Source: Trueperella bonasi
Lineage (GTDB): Bacteria; Actinomycetota; Actinomycetes; Actinomycetales; Actinomycetaceae
Length of the DNA: 64,000 nt
Direction: 5' to 3'
Assembly (NCBI RefSeq): GCF_030811535.1
Contig: NZ_JAUSQX010000001.1
Span: forward strand, 248,001 to 312,000
The position numbers and the translations under genes are program-made. Position 1 is the first letter of the stretch. Each line of letters opens with the position of its first letter. Shown piece after piece: positions 27,552-36,462 of this stretch. The notes under the pieces are model-generated. The model searched no databases, had not been told where the DNA came from, and saw only the letters and a list, made by a program, of their open reading frames with translations.

Positions 27552-29201
27552 ATGGTCACAAACGAGTCCCTCAAGGACTTTTCCAGACACATCCTCAGTA
27601 TCGCCTCATCATTGGACCCGTTTGAAGTTTCTCGCGCTCTAGTGACGGCGGCCTGCGAGGCAACGGGAGCAAAATTTGGCGCAGTATCGGTACTTGATTC
27701 TCACGGCGAGACGATTCAGTTCATCCAACACGGCGAACCGGCCGGCCCCGATTCGGTCATCGAACACCCACCGATCGATCACGTCGTGTTTAACGATATT
27801 CCGATCGATTCCTACCTGATCATCAACCACATCGGCAGTTACTCAAATAGTGTGCTACCAGAAAACCATCCCGCCATTTTGAATTTTTTGGGTGCCGCAA
27901 TCACGGTTAATGAGCAGGCGTGGGGTCGGCTCTATCTTTCTGACAAGCCGGAAGATTTCACGAACGACGACGGCGATATCGTCCATCTGCTAACCCGTGC
28001 GGCAGCAATTTCGGTAGTGAACTCCCAGCTTTACGAGCAATCTCAAAACCGTGCTCGCTGGCTGACTGCGTCCCAACGGATCGTTTCCAGCCTGCTAGAA
28101 GACTCGGACGAAGACGAGGCGCTCAAAACCATCGCGCACGAGATGCGGCTCGCTGCTCAAGCTGATATCGCGATGATTATTCTGCCCTCCATTCAAGACC
28201 AATGGGTTTCTGAAATAGTGGACTGCGCTGACCCCCAGATGGCCCATGAACTTCTCGGTCTGAGTTTTCCCAAGGACGGACGAGCACGAACCGTACTACG
28301 CGAACAGGGCGGCGTCGTCGTTGATTCAATGCAAAGGTTGCGAACGGTTCGCGTTCAAGAACTGCGCCAATTTGGTTCGGCTCTGTACGCTCCGCTCGTC
28401 TCACAAGGGGTGGGGCTCGGAGTGATTTTGCTTCTTCGGGTTCCAAACGAGCTGGAATTTAACCTCCAAGATTTACGAATGGCTGAAAACGTGGCCAAAC
28501 AGGCGACGATCGCACTTGAATTATCAGCTGCACGCCAAGCGCAAGCCATGGCCGCAGAACTTGACGAACGTGCCCGGATTTCACGGGATCTGCATGATTT
28601 GGCGATCCAACAACTTTTCGCCTCCGGCATGCACATCACGGCGGTCCGCGAAGAAATGCACCAGCGAGGGCTCGGTACGGAAGTGACTGGCTCGCTGGAT
28701 GCTGCCATCTCCGCAATCGATGACTCTGTTAAACAGATCCGTGCAATCGTCCATTCGCTTCGCGAAGACGGTTCTTCGGCCGCGGTTGTCGCTCGCCTCC
28801 AGCACGAAGCTTCCGTAGCACGCGCGGCTCTAGGGTTCGCGCCCTCGCTGCTGATCACGTGGAATGGCGTGAATATCGAAGAAGAGAATTTTCACCTGGT
28901 TGACGACGCGATTGGATCCGATGTTGCCGACGACGTCGTCGCAGTCGTTCGCGAGGGCCTCTCAAACGCTGCCAGACACGCGAAAGCATCGTCTGCGATC
29001 GTTCTCGCCGACGCGGGCCCTGATCAGATCACCATCCGCGTGGTCGATGACGGTACGGGCATCCAGCAAAGCCTTTCAAGACGATCGGGACTGGCAAACT
29101 TGGCAGCCAGAGCGCGCCGACACCAGGGAACCTTTAGCATCAGCCCGCGAACTGACGGGCAGTCGGGCACCGAGCTGACCTGGACAGCGATGCTTCGCTA
29201 A
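27552..29201 (+). CDS. GAF-domain sensor histidine kinase, DosS/DevS-like
   Basis: A 549-aa soluble sensor kinase with no transmembrane segment. Two GAF domains are seen (about 17-160 and 185-325), then a HisKA_3 domain with DERARISRDLHDLAIQQ (phospho-His about 348) and an HATPase with REGLSNAARHA (468-478) and VVDDGTGI (497-504). In GAF1 the motif ENHPAILNFLG (His106) occupies the position of the haem-ligand His149 of mycobacterial DosS (GHPPM..FLG), so a haem-based O2/NO/redox sensor is plausible. The ATG follows GGAG. It trails cydC by 38 nt and meets the response regulator gene tail to tail with overlapping stops. Confidence 0.85.
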   Translation: MVTNESLKDFSRHILSIASSLDPFEVSRALVTAACEATGAKFGAVSVLDSHGETIQFIQHGEPAGPDSVIEHPPIDHVVFNDIPIDSYLIINHIGSYSNSVLPENHPAILNFLGAAITVNEQAWGRLYLSDKPEDFTNDDGDIVHLLTRAAAISVVNSQLYEQSQNRARWLTASQRIVSSLLEDSDEDEALKTIAHEMRLAAQADIAMIILPSIQDQWVSEIVDCADPQMAHELLGLSFPKDGRARTVLREQGGVVVDSMQRLRTVRVQELRQFGSALYAPLVSQGVGLGVILLLRVPNELEFNLQDLRMAENVAKQATIALELSAARQAQAMAAELDERARISRDLHDLAIQQLFASGMHITAVREEMHQRGLGTEVTGSLDAAISAIDDSVKQIRAIVHSLREDGSSAAVVARLQHEASVARAALGFAPSLLITWNGVNIEEENFHLVDDAIGSDVADDVVAVVREGLSNAARHAKASSAIVLADAGPDQITIRVVDDGTGIQQSLSRRSGLANLAARARRHQGTFSISPRTDGQSGTELTWTAMLR

Positions 29202-29842
29202 GCGTTCTGGTTACGCCAACCCGACGCGCGTTGACCCGCCACCCAAGCCGCGACCTGTGTGCGGCGTTGCATACCCATTTTCGACAGTAGAGATGTGATG
29301 TGGTTCTTCACTGTTTTTTCTGCGACGCCGAGCCGGTCACCGATTTCTCGGTTCGATAGGCCGTCTCCGATAAGGTCAAGAACCTTACGCTCAGATGGAG
29401 TCAAATTGGCTGTCGGGTCATCATGATCAGCGCGCCGCCGGGTCACCGTGCGCTCATCAAGTAGCACCCTGCCCTCGGCAACAGCCTTAATAACCTCTGT
29501 AATCTCCGCCCCGCGCACCGATTTCAACAAATACGCTTTAGCGCCTACCTCAAGAGCTTCTGCAAGCGCGTCGTCGTCGTCAAAAGACGTCAACACTATG
29601 GACTTTGTATCCGGAACAATCTCACGGAACTTGTCGATAACCTCAATACCCGTACCATCCGGCAAGCGAAGATCCACAAGCGCAACATCGGGGGCCATCA
29701 GCCCGGCACGTCCGATTGCTTCCGCCACCGAACCCGCTTCGGCCACGACAGCCAACCCATCGGCACGGTCAACAACTTCGGCGATTCCACGGCGGACGAC
29801 CTCGTGGTCGTCAATAATCATGACGGAAATTTTATTGCTCAC
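29198..29842 (-). CDS. LuxR-type response regulator, DevR/NarL family
   Basis: A 214-aa two-component regulator. The receiver domain has the acidic pocket (IDDHE), phospho-Asp57 in VALVDLRLPDG, and the LTSFDDD and KAYLLKS switch residues. The C-terminal HTH (about 146-200) reads LTPSERKVLDLIGDGLSNRE. The GTG at 29842 (MSNKISVMIIDDHEV) with AGGAT upstream is preferred over a longer frame. It is the natural partner of the kinase on the opposite strand. It lies 26 nt downstream of mutM, so its transcription may come from the recG-mutM operon. Confidence 0.9.
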   Translation of the reverse strand: MSNKISVMIIDDHEVVRRGIAEVVDRADGLAVVAEAGSVAEAIGRAGLMAPDVALVDLRLPDGTGIEVIDKFREIVPDTKSIVLTSFDDDDALAEALEVGAKAYLLKSVRGAEITEVIKAVAEGRVLLDERTVTRRRADHDDPTANLTPSERKVLDLIGDGLSNREIGDRLGVAEKTVKNHITSLLSKMGMQRRTQVAAWVAGQRASGWRNQNA

Positions 29843-29868
29843 GCATCGTATCCTATCTTGATCGCTAA

Positions 29869-30759
29869 CTATTTCCCACGTGAAGGTTGAGTCAGTGGGC
29901 GAACGTTTCTTGGCCGCTGGCAGGTGGGGCAAAAATGCGAGGATCTGTTCATGAACACCTCACGTTTGATGGGTGTTCCACATACGGGGCACGGGCTACC
30001 TTCACGCCCGTAGACGTTCAGCGAACGGTCAAAATAACCCGATGCGCCGTTAACGTTGACGTACAGTTCATCAAATGATGTGCCACCCACCGCCAGCGCG
30101 CTGTTCATCACGGCTGTTGCAGCTAAGTACACTTCGCGTATCTTTGCCACAGACATGCGATTAGTCAGGCGGCGCGGATGGACGCGAGCAAGGAACAGTG
30201 CCTCGTCGGCATAAATGTTCCCAATTCCCGAGGCGAGCGTTTGGTCCAACAACGCGCGCTTAATTTCCGTGTTTTTCGATTTCACCTTTCGAGCCACACG
30301 ATCGATATCGAAAGCCGGATCGAGTGGATCACGCCCAATATGAGCGACTGACCGCGGTAGACGATCATTCTCGCTCCCCCATCCGCCCGGCGCCCCGTCT
30401 GGAGTCTGGATCAGGTCATCAGGTAGCAGGTGACCAAATGTTCGCTGGTCAACAAAGTCGAGCCGAACGCCGTCGTCGAGTGTCAAAGATGCCCGCCGAT
30501 GTTCCTGCACACCGCCACCCACGCGGAATTGACCAGACATGCCCAAGTGAGCAATTAAGCACACGTTCCCGGCCTCGAACCACAAAAACTTACCCCGCCG
30601 CACAACCGCCTCAATTCGCATATCGCGAATCGGTTCCAATCCCTGTGTTGCCCGGCGCACCGCGCGCGGATGAAGCACTTGCACGTCAGTGATCACCCGG
30701 CCCATAATGATCGGCTCCAACCCGATTCTGATCGTCTCCACCTCGGGAAGTTCAGGCAC
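29869..30759 (-). CDS. mutM: formamidopyrimidine-DNA glycosylase
   Basis: A base-excision repair enzyme removing 8-oxoguanine and formamidopyrimidines. The 296-aa protein starts MPELPEVETIR (catalytic Pro2 and Glu3 after Met removal), has the H2TH region QTLASGIGNIYADEALF, and a C-terminal zinc finger with CPVCGTPI and CPTCQRP. It follows rnc by two bases, the usual actinobacterial order. Confidence 0.97.
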   Translation of the reverse strand: MPELPEVETIRIGLEPIIMGRVITDVQVLHPRAVRRATQGLEPIRDMRIEAVVRRGKFLWFEAGNVCLIAHLGMSGQFRVGGGVQEHRRASLTLDDGVRLDFVDQRTFGHLLPDDLIQTPDGAPGGWGSENDRLPRSVAHIGRDPLDPAFDIDRVARKVKSKNTEIKRALLDQTLASGIGNIYADEALFLARVHPRRLTNRMSVAKIREVYLAATAVMNSALAVGGTSFDELYVNVNGASGYFDRSLNVYGREGSPCPVCGTPIKREVFMNRSSHFCPTCQRPRNVRPLTQPSRGK

Positions 30760-30761
30760 AG

Positions 30762-31451
30762 CTATTCCTCGTCATCAAGCGCATGATATGCGCTCTTGCA
30801 CGCTTCAAGACGCGCCTGTTTGCGCGTGGTTGCCACGCCCGAACCCCAGTAGCGATCGTCGATATAGACGTGCGCGGTATAACTTCGCGCGTGATCTGGC
30901 CCCTCTCCGGTGATTTCGTAGTGAAGATGCCCGGCGATGCCACGTTCGCGCAACTTTTCCTCGAAGGCCGTACGCCAATCCGCCGCTGGCCCAAGCGCTT
31001 GAGCCTGCGCGATCTTCGGCTTCAGGTGGAGCAACACGATGTCGCGCGTTTGCGCAATACCGCACGTAAGGTAAGTGGCCCCAATAAGGGCTTCAACGGT
31101 GTCGGCCAAAATTGAATCCTTATTGCGGCCGCCCGACAACTCCTCACCGCGGCCCAAGCGGATGTAACTACCGAGTTCTAAATCGCGGGCAAGTTCGGCA
31201 AGCGAACGTTCGGACACGGCCGCAGCTTTGATCTTCGACATATCGCCTTCGGTCGCATCCGGTAACGCACTAAAAAGATAGTCTGCAACGACCACTCCGA
31301 GGATCGAATCTCCCAGAAATTCCAGGCGTTCCGCGTGCTCACCATCATTTTCGTAGGCCCACGAACGATGGGTCAGCGCAGGGTGCAGATACTCCTCAGC
31401 AATCTGGACTCCCCACGTGGCAAACTCCTCATTCGTAACCAGCTTATGCAT
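30762..31451 (-). CDS. rnc: ribonuclease III
   Basis: A 229-aa double-strand-specific RNase for rRNA and mRNA processing. The catalytic signature ERLEFLGDSILG is present, a second acidic site occurs in DTVEALIGATYL, and the C-terminal dsRNA-binding domain covers about residues 155-225 (DWRTAFEEKLRERG, then YTAHVYIDDRYWGSG). Its start overlaps the DUF177 gene by 8 bases. Confidence 0.96.
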   Translation of the reverse strand: MHKLVTNEEFATWGVQIAEEYLHPALTHRSWAYENDGEHAERLEFLGDSILGVVVADYLFSALPDATEGDMSKIKAAAVSERSLAELARDLELGSYIRLGRGEELSGGRNKDSILADTVEALIGATYLTCGIAQTRDIVLLHLKPKIAQAQALGPAADWRTAFEEKLRERGIAGHLHYEITGEGPDHARSYTAHVYIDDRYWGSGVATTRKQARLEACKSAYHALDDEE

Positions 31452-32019
31452 CCTCGCCTGCTTCTTCCTCCCTGGCTTCCTCGATTAATTGCGCAGCTAG
31501 AGCGTCTAGCGCAGAAAAACGGGGATCAAGGATTTCATGTTCGTGCCCGTCGGGAAGATCATCCCAACGCTCACCACATTCCTCACACAAGCCGGGGCAA
31601 TCCGGGCGGCACAGCGGGCTAAGTGGCATTGACAAGACGAGCGAATCACGAATTATCGGCTCTAAGTTCACGGTGTCATCTACGACGACGAGCAGATCCT
31701 CAGCTTCCTCGTCGCCTTCGGCAATGAGCTCTTCTTGCCGGTGCGGGTAAAACACAAGTTCAGCAATGTCCTCGCGCAGGGACATCGAAATTTCCTGCAA
31801 GCAACGCGAACACTGCCCGCGCGCACGTGCCCCTATCAAGCCCTGCACCAGCACTCCTTCATCGAGTGCAGATAGATGCAGGGACAGTTCGATCGGATCA
31901 CCCTCGGGAATAGCGATAAGTGCAACCCCGACGTGCGCGGGCGCAGGAACGCTTTTTACAAGGTCGAGGCCAGAGCTTTGACCGGACAGGCCATCGACCG
32001 GGACGATCAAGCTGGTCAT
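31444..32019 (-). CDS. DUF177 (YceD-like) protein
   Basis: A 191-aa DUF177 protein. The conserved CSRCLQE and the C-terminal cluster CRPDCPGLCEECGERWDD suggest metal binding. In plants and bacteria relatives act in 23S rRNA accumulation. In most bacteria the gene is followed by rpmF (ribosomal protein L32); here it runs straight into rnc with an 8-base overlap, so rpmF is absent from its usual place. The start overlaps the upstream gene by four bases. Confidence 0.9.
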   Translation of the reverse strand: MTSLIVPVDGLSGQSSGLDLVKSVPAPAHVGVALIAIPEGDPIELSLHLSALDEGVLVQGLIGARARGQCSRCLQEISMSLREDIAELVFYPHRQEELIAEGDEEAEDLLVVVDDTVNLEPIIRDSLVLSMPLSPLCRPDCPGLCEECGERWDDLPDGHEHEILDPRFSALDALAAQLIEEAREEEAGEDA

Positions 32020-32525
32020 GAATCATACTCCTCATGTTTCGTGGCAAGGTGCGCCCTACCCGCTTCAATCTGGTCCAGTAGAGAATTGAGCTCTTGTGAC
32101 AGCCCATCAAGCGTGCTGGCCGCGTACTGATCTGCTCCACGGCTGAGCGCATCAGCTTTGGACTTCGCCTCATCTAAAATGCGCGTCGCCTGAGACTTCG
32201 CCGCGATCGTTATCTGATCCTGGGCAACGAGACGAGATGCCTGTTCGCGGGCTTCCGCAATAATTGTCTCTGATTCCTGATGGGCCCGCTGACGGATAGT
32301 TTCAGCCTCCTGGCGCGCATTTTCCGAAACGGCGTTCGCGTCCTGCAGAACTGAATCTGCGGCAATAATCTGGTCCGGAACAATTTCGCGAGCCGTTTCC
32401 ACAAGGTCTAGAACCTCCGATCGGTTCACCATCACGGATGCAGACATCGGAAGAGACTTCGCATTTGCCACGATGTCGACCAGCTCGTCGAGGACTTCGA
32501 GGAGTGATTCGCCTTGCTCGTTCAT
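32016..32525 (-). CDS. SepIVA/DivIVA-like coiled-coil protein
   Basis: A 169-aa protein with a short N-terminal segment (SLLEVLDELVDIVANAKSLP) and then a nearly continuous coiled coil rich in Ala, Glu, Gln and Arg (about residues 55-160). In mycobacteria the counterpart encoded next to coaD is SepIVA, a cell-division/elongation factor. Here too it directly follows coaD with a 4-base overlap, so I infer a divisome or envelope-growth role. Confidence 0.75.
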   Translation of the reverse strand: MNEQGESLLEVLDELVDIVANAKSLPMSASVMVNRSEVLDLVETAREIVPDQIIAADSVLQDANAVSENARQEAETIRQRAHQESETIIAEAREQASRLVAQDQITIAAKSQATRILDEAKSKADALSRGADQYAASTLDGLSQELNSLLDQIEAGRAHLATKHEEYDS

Positions 32526-32998
32526 GATTTGACCTTCTCTTTCAACGCCTGCGCCACATTCGGCGTCACTAAATCTTCGATCTTTCCGCCATACATCGCG
32601 ATTTCTTTGACGAACGACGAGGCGACGTGATTAAGCGAGGGATCACCCATAATAAAAACGGTCTCAACCCCGCTCAGATGACGATTGAGGAGCGACATCG
32701 CCTGTTCGTCGTCGTAATCGGCCGGCCCACGCAAGCCTTTGACAATTGCAACTGCCCCACGCTTAGTCACAAAATCCGCCAAAAGCCCAGAAATAATTTC
32801 GACTCGAACCCCATCGATTCCCCTCAGTGCTTCGTTTGCCAAGGCAACTCGCTCGTCGTCGCTGAACACATAGTTCTTTTTCGCATTCTGTGCAACGCCA
32901 ACAATGACCTCGTCAAACATGCCGCGCGCACGCCGGACGATGTCGATGTGTCCGAGGGTCAGTGGATCAAAGGATCCCGGGCAGACAGCTAGACTCAT
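32522..32998 (-). CDS. coaD: phosphopantetheine adenylyltransferase
   Basis: A 158-aa enzyme of coenzyme A synthesis, transferring AMP to 4'-phosphopantetheine. The motif CPGSFDPLTLGHIDI contains the T/HxGH nucleotide-binding site, and VKGLRGPADYDDEQAMSLLN and SLNHVASSFVKEIAMYGG are typical. It overlaps the genes on both sides by four bases. Confidence 0.97.
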   Translation of the reverse strand: MSLAVCPGSFDPLTLGHIDIVRRARGMFDEVIVGVAQNAKKNYVFSDDERVALANEALRGIDGVRVEIISGLLADFVTKRGAVAIVKGLRGPADYDDEQAMSLLNRHLSGVETVFIMGDPSLNHVASSFVKEIAMYGGKIEDLVTPNVAQALKEKVKS

Positions 32999-33564
32999 AC
33001 CTCTATTCTAGTGCCCTCCTGCTCCACAACCGCACTCCACACACGGGTATCGCCCCATTTGCGGACATCGTCGCGCACAAGACCTGCGGGCCACTGAGGT
33101 TCGGGAGCCTTTTTTGCTCGTTCGACCACCACCATGGCATCATCCGCTAAATGTGGCCTTAAAAGCGCGAGCACAACTGCGATCTGCTCCTCGGAGACGT
33201 CATAGGGCGGATCGATCAGCACCAGATCGAACTTTTCGATCGGTTCGCTGGCCAGATACGTTTCGGCCTTTTGGTTCACAATTTCGACGTCAAGGCCAGT
33301 TGCTTTCGCATTCGCAATAGCCACTTGAGCTGCGGGTCTGTGTGCTTCGACTGCGACGACGCGCCGCGCACCGCGCGATTTAGCTTCTAACCCCAACGCC
33401 CCCGATCCGGCATACAGATCCAAAACTGCACAATCTTCAATGTATCCATAGTGTTCCAGGCGCGAGAACATTCCCTCGCGAACACGTTCGGATGTTGGGC
33501 GGGTTCCCGACTTAGGCACTTGCAACGCGAGCCCACCCGCGGCGCCTGCGACGATCCTCGTCAT
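32995..33564 (-). CDS. rsmD: 16S rRNA (guanine(966)-N2)-methyltransferase
   Basis: A 189-aa SAM-dependent methyltransferase. SAM-binding motif LDLYAGSGALGLEAKSRG, catalytic DPPY in FDLVLIDPPYD, and the N-terminal RPTSERVREGMFSRLEH are diagnostic of RsmD. Its ATG is immediately adjacent to the recG stop, consistent with coupling. Confidence 0.95.
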   Translation of the reverse strand: MTRIVAGAAGGLALQVPKSGTRPTSERVREGMFSRLEHYGYIEDCAVLDLYAGSGALGLEAKSRGARRVVAVEAHRPAAQVAIANAKATGLDVEIVNQKAETYLASEPIEKFDLVLIDPPYDVSEEQIAVVLALLRPHLADDAMVVVERAKKAPEPQWPAGLVRDDVRKWGDTRVWSAVVEQEGTRIEV

Positions 33565-35820
33565 TTAAGCCTTCTCTAAATAGTCCGTGTCTGCACCTTC
33601 AGCCTCCGCGATCCTAGCTCGCAATGCACTATGCTCCACGAGCGCCGGATCGGCGTCGACGATCTTCCTAGCTGCCAATCGTGCATGTTCGATAACTTCC
33701 TCATCTCGCGTGACACGCACGAATTTCAGCGATGATCTGCGCCCCGATTGGGCCGATCCTAAAACGTTTCCTTCGGAACGAAGTTCGAGATCTCGCTGGG
33801 CGAGGGTGAACCCGTTCGTCGTCGACGCAAAGGCTTCAAGACGTTCATATGCGACCGTACCATCTGCCGCGTTGTGCACAGCTAGACAGATTGATTCTTT
33901 CGCTCCCCGCCCAACGCGCCCGCGTAGCTGGTGGAGTTGGGATAGGCCGAATCGTTCAGCGTCCACAATGACCATCATCGTCGCTTCTGGCACATCCACA
34001 CCGACTTCAATCACTGTCGTGGCAACAAGCACGGGAGCCTTGCCCGCCGCGAACTCTTCCATAGCCGCTGCTTTCGCGGCCGAATCGAGTTGACCGTGCA
34101 CGTAAGCCACGCGGATTCCCGCAAGAGCGGGCTGTTCACAAAGTTCAGCATAAATTTGCTCAACGGAGGCAGGTTCGGCAGCAAACTCTAACCCCGTTTG
34201 TTCCGCGGCACCGGGAGCTACATCTTCCTCCGCCTGATGTTCCTCAGTTTGATGAGCTGAAATTCTTGGAACGACGACGTAGACGCGGCCACCGGAATCC
34301 ACCTCCTCACGTGCACGTTCCCACACTCTACGCATCCAGGCCTTATTCGTTGCCGGCACCAACGTGGTGGCAATCTCCTGCCGTCCCCGTGGCAACTCGT
34401 TCAACGTGGATACCTCCAACTCACCGAAGGAAGTCATCGCAATCGTTCGTGGGATCGGGGTGGCTGTCATAACGAGCATGTGTGCGCCGGTCACGAGGCG
34501 ATCACGTTGGTCGACCCCGAATCGATGCTGTTCGTCGATGACTACAAGACCCAGGAAAGGGATCTGGACGACGTCTTCGAACAGCGCGTGCGTGCCGATG
34601 ATTATTTCGGCTGCACCCGAAGCAATATTGGCAAGGGTCTGGCGCTTCTTCGCTGCCGGGAGTGAACCGGTGAGCAGCTCAATCGACGTCGCCGCCGCTG
34701 GCCCGCCCAGCTGGCCCGCCATCGCAAGCTCGCCGAGCATTGACTGGAACGTGGCAAAATGCTGGGTGGCAAGCACTTCGGTAGGCGCCACGAGAACGGC
34801 CTGCTGACCCGCATCCACGGCCTGCAGCATCGCGCGCAGGGCAACAACTGTTTTTCCCGAGCCCACATCGCCTTGAAGCAATCGGCGCATGGGGATTTCG
34901 CTCGCAAGTTCCGTTTCAAGCTCAGCCCCAACCTCCTTTTGCGCCGCGGTGAGCTCAAAGGGTAAACGTTGATCGAAAGCTGCAAGTACGCCGTCGTCGA
35001 TCCGTTCTAAGGCCGGTGCTGGAGTTGCAGTGGCGGCCCGCGCGCGCTGTGCTAGCAGAGCTTGAAGGATGAAGGCTTCCTCGTGTTTGAAACGCAAAAC
35101 TGCACTTTCCCATTCCTGTTCCGAATTGGGATTGTGCGCCATATGCAGCGCTTGGAATTGGCTTGGAAGCTGGTGCGCAATCAAATAATCTTTGGGAAGA
35201 GGATCGGCAACATCGCCCTCGGTAACTGATTCGAGTACCACCTGAACAGCCTTGTGAATCTTCCACGAGGGCATCTTTTGTGCCGCATGGTAAATCGGAA
35301 TCGGTTGAGCAATTTTGGTTGGATCAACGGCCGCGATATCTTCAACAACCTCGTATTCCGGATGGGCGAGCTGAAGCTGGCCTCGGTAAGAAGAAATCGT
35401 GCCTGAAAACGTTGCAAGAGTTCCGGGTGCGAGTTTACTGGCATGGAAGTTCAGCGGGCGCGAAGATTTGGCAAAGAAGGTGAGTTCGAGGTTGTGCTTG
35501 CCGTCCGAGATGAGGACATTCAAGATGTATCCGCGGCGCCGATTCATGGGCCTGACCCTCGAGTCAATGACCCGAGCAACTACAGTGACGGAATCCCCGT
35601 CGCGCACAGCCTGAATTGGCAGTAGTTCTCCTTTGCGAGCCAAGCGAAACGGGAGATGGCCAAGCAGATCGCCCACGGTTACCAAGCCGAGTTTTTCCAA
35701 GGCGGTAGCCGTTCGCTTTCCAAGGGCACGTTCGAGTGGCGTGCCAAGCGCCGTCCACGTCTCCGCCCGTGTTGCTGCGGTTTCGACGGCCTCGTTCCGA
35801 TCGCGCGGACTGTTCGCCAC
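33565..35820 (-). CDS. recG: ATP-dependent DNA helicase RecG
   Basis: A 751-aa helicase that remodels stalled forks and recombination intermediates. There is an OB-fold wedge domain (about 50-190), then the helicase motifs LLQGDVGSGKTVVALRA (Walker A), VVIDEQHRFGVDQR, MTATPIPRT, ATTVIEVGVDVPEA and QLRGRVGRG. The start is GTG 35820 (VANSPRDRNE) with GGGAGG seven bases upstream; the ATG at 35841 would precede that ribosome binding site. First gene of the 35.8-29.2 kb minus-strand operon. Confidence 0.96.
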   Translation of the reverse strand: MANSPRDRNEAVETAATRAETWTALGTPLERALGKRTATALEKLGLVTVGDLLGHLPFRLARKGELLPIQAVRDGDSVTVVARVIDSRVRPMNRRRGYILNVLISDGKHNLELTFFAKSSRPLNFHASKLAPGTLATFSGTISSYRGQLQLAHPEYEVVEDIAAVDPTKIAQPIPIYHAAQKMPSWKIHKAVQVVLESVTEGDVADPLPKDYLIAHQLPSQFQALHMAHNPNSEQEWESAVLRFKHEEAFILQALLAQRARAATATPAPALERIDDGVLAAFDQRLPFELTAAQKEVGAELETELASEIPMRRLLQGDVGSGKTVVALRAMLQAVDAGQQAVLVAPTEVLATQHFATFQSMLGELAMAGQLGGPAAATSIELLTGSLPAAKKRQTLANIASGAAEIIIGTHALFEDVVQIPFLGLVVIDEQHRFGVDQRDRLVTGAHMLVMTATPIPRTIAMTSFGELEVSTLNELPRGRQEIATTLVPATNKAWMRRVWERAREEVDSGGRVYVVVPRISAHQTEEHQAEEDVAPGAAEQTGLEFAAEPASVEQIYAELCEQPALAGIRVAYVHGQLDSAAKAAAMEEFAAGKAPVLVATTVIEVGVDVPEATMMVIVDAERFGLSQLHQLRGRVGRGAKESICLAVHNAADGTVAYERLEAFASTTNGFTLAQRDLELRSEGNVLGSAQSGRRSSLKFVRVTRDEEVIEHARLAARKIVDADPALVEHSALRARIAEAEGADTDYLEKA

Positions 35821-35984
35821 TATTACCTCCCGTAAATACATTAGCGCCTAGCGCCGACGCCGTGGCGCACCCAACTGGGAGCGCAAACAGTTCCGCCGAA
35901 AGCAGGCTACAGATGTCCTAGTTACTCCGGCAGTTCCCCTGGCCAAAACGGCACGGACGTGCGCAATACCACTGCGCGGTTTTC

Positions 35985-36014
35985 TTGGTATCGCAACAGG
36001 GGGTCAGATACAAT
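35985..36014 (+). promoter_or_regulatory. promoter of rpmB
   Basis: TTGGTA at 35985-35990 and TACAAT at 36009-36014 with 18-nt spacing, giving a leader of about 50 nt before the rpmB GTG. Confidence 0.6.
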
Positions 36015-36073
36015 TCATAAGTTGCATTTCTACGGGCGTTACTCTCGCCCACCGTCTAGCGAAGGAGATAACC

Positions 36074-36265
36074 GTGGCCTCTGTATGTGAAGTCTGCGGC
36101 AAGGGCCCTGGTTTCGGTAAGCAGGTCTCGCACTCGCACGTGCGCACCAACCGTCGTTGGAACCCGAACATTCAGCGCGTTCGCGCTCTCGTCAACGGCG
36201 CACCAAAGCGCCTGAACGTCTGCACCAGCTGCATCAAGGCTGGCAAAGTAACGCGGAACGTTTAA
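36074..36265 (+). CDS. rpmB: ribosomal protein L28
   Basis: A 63-aa bL28 starting MASVCEVCGKGPGFG and containing VSHSHVRTNRRWNPNIQRV. It is the zinc-binding form, with CEVC near the N-terminus and CTSC near the C-terminus. The GTG start follows GAAGGAGATAACC. Single-gene unit between its own promoter and a perfect terminator. Confidence 0.97.
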   Translation: MASVCEVCGKGPGFGKQVSHSHVRTNRRWNPNIQRVRALVNGAPKRLNVCTSCIKAGKVTRNV

Positions 36266-36283
36266 GCACAAACCTGAGATAAG

Positions 36284-36316
36284 AGGCGAGAACCCAGCGG
36301 TTCTCGCCTTTTTCTT
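36284..36316 (+). terminator. terminator of rpmB
   Basis: An 11-bp stem (AGGCGAGAACC with GGTTCTCGCCT, 36284-36294/36299-36309), CAGC loop, followed by TTTTTCTT. A textbook intrinsic terminator, 19 nt after the stop codon. Confidence 0.95.
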
Positions 36317-36382
36317 ACCTGTCGGCGTGCCTTTCAGCTTTTTGGTGAAAATACCATGACTGAGAGCGCTCGTATCCACGAT

Positions 36383-36402
36383 CGCGGTAAAATACCGCGT
36401 TT
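36383..36402. repeat. short hairpin between rpmB and the HAD gene
   Basis: CGCGGTA-AAA-TACCGCG (36383-36399) followed by TTT. A second small inverted repeat, GCGGGC-A-GCCCGC, lies at 36420-36432. Either could form a weak terminator or leader element before the HAD gene. Confidence 0.35.
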
Positions 36403-36462
36403 AGGCAGCTTAAATTCCCGCGGGCAGCCCGCAATTGTGCAAGTCACGATAGACTGCGGGTG

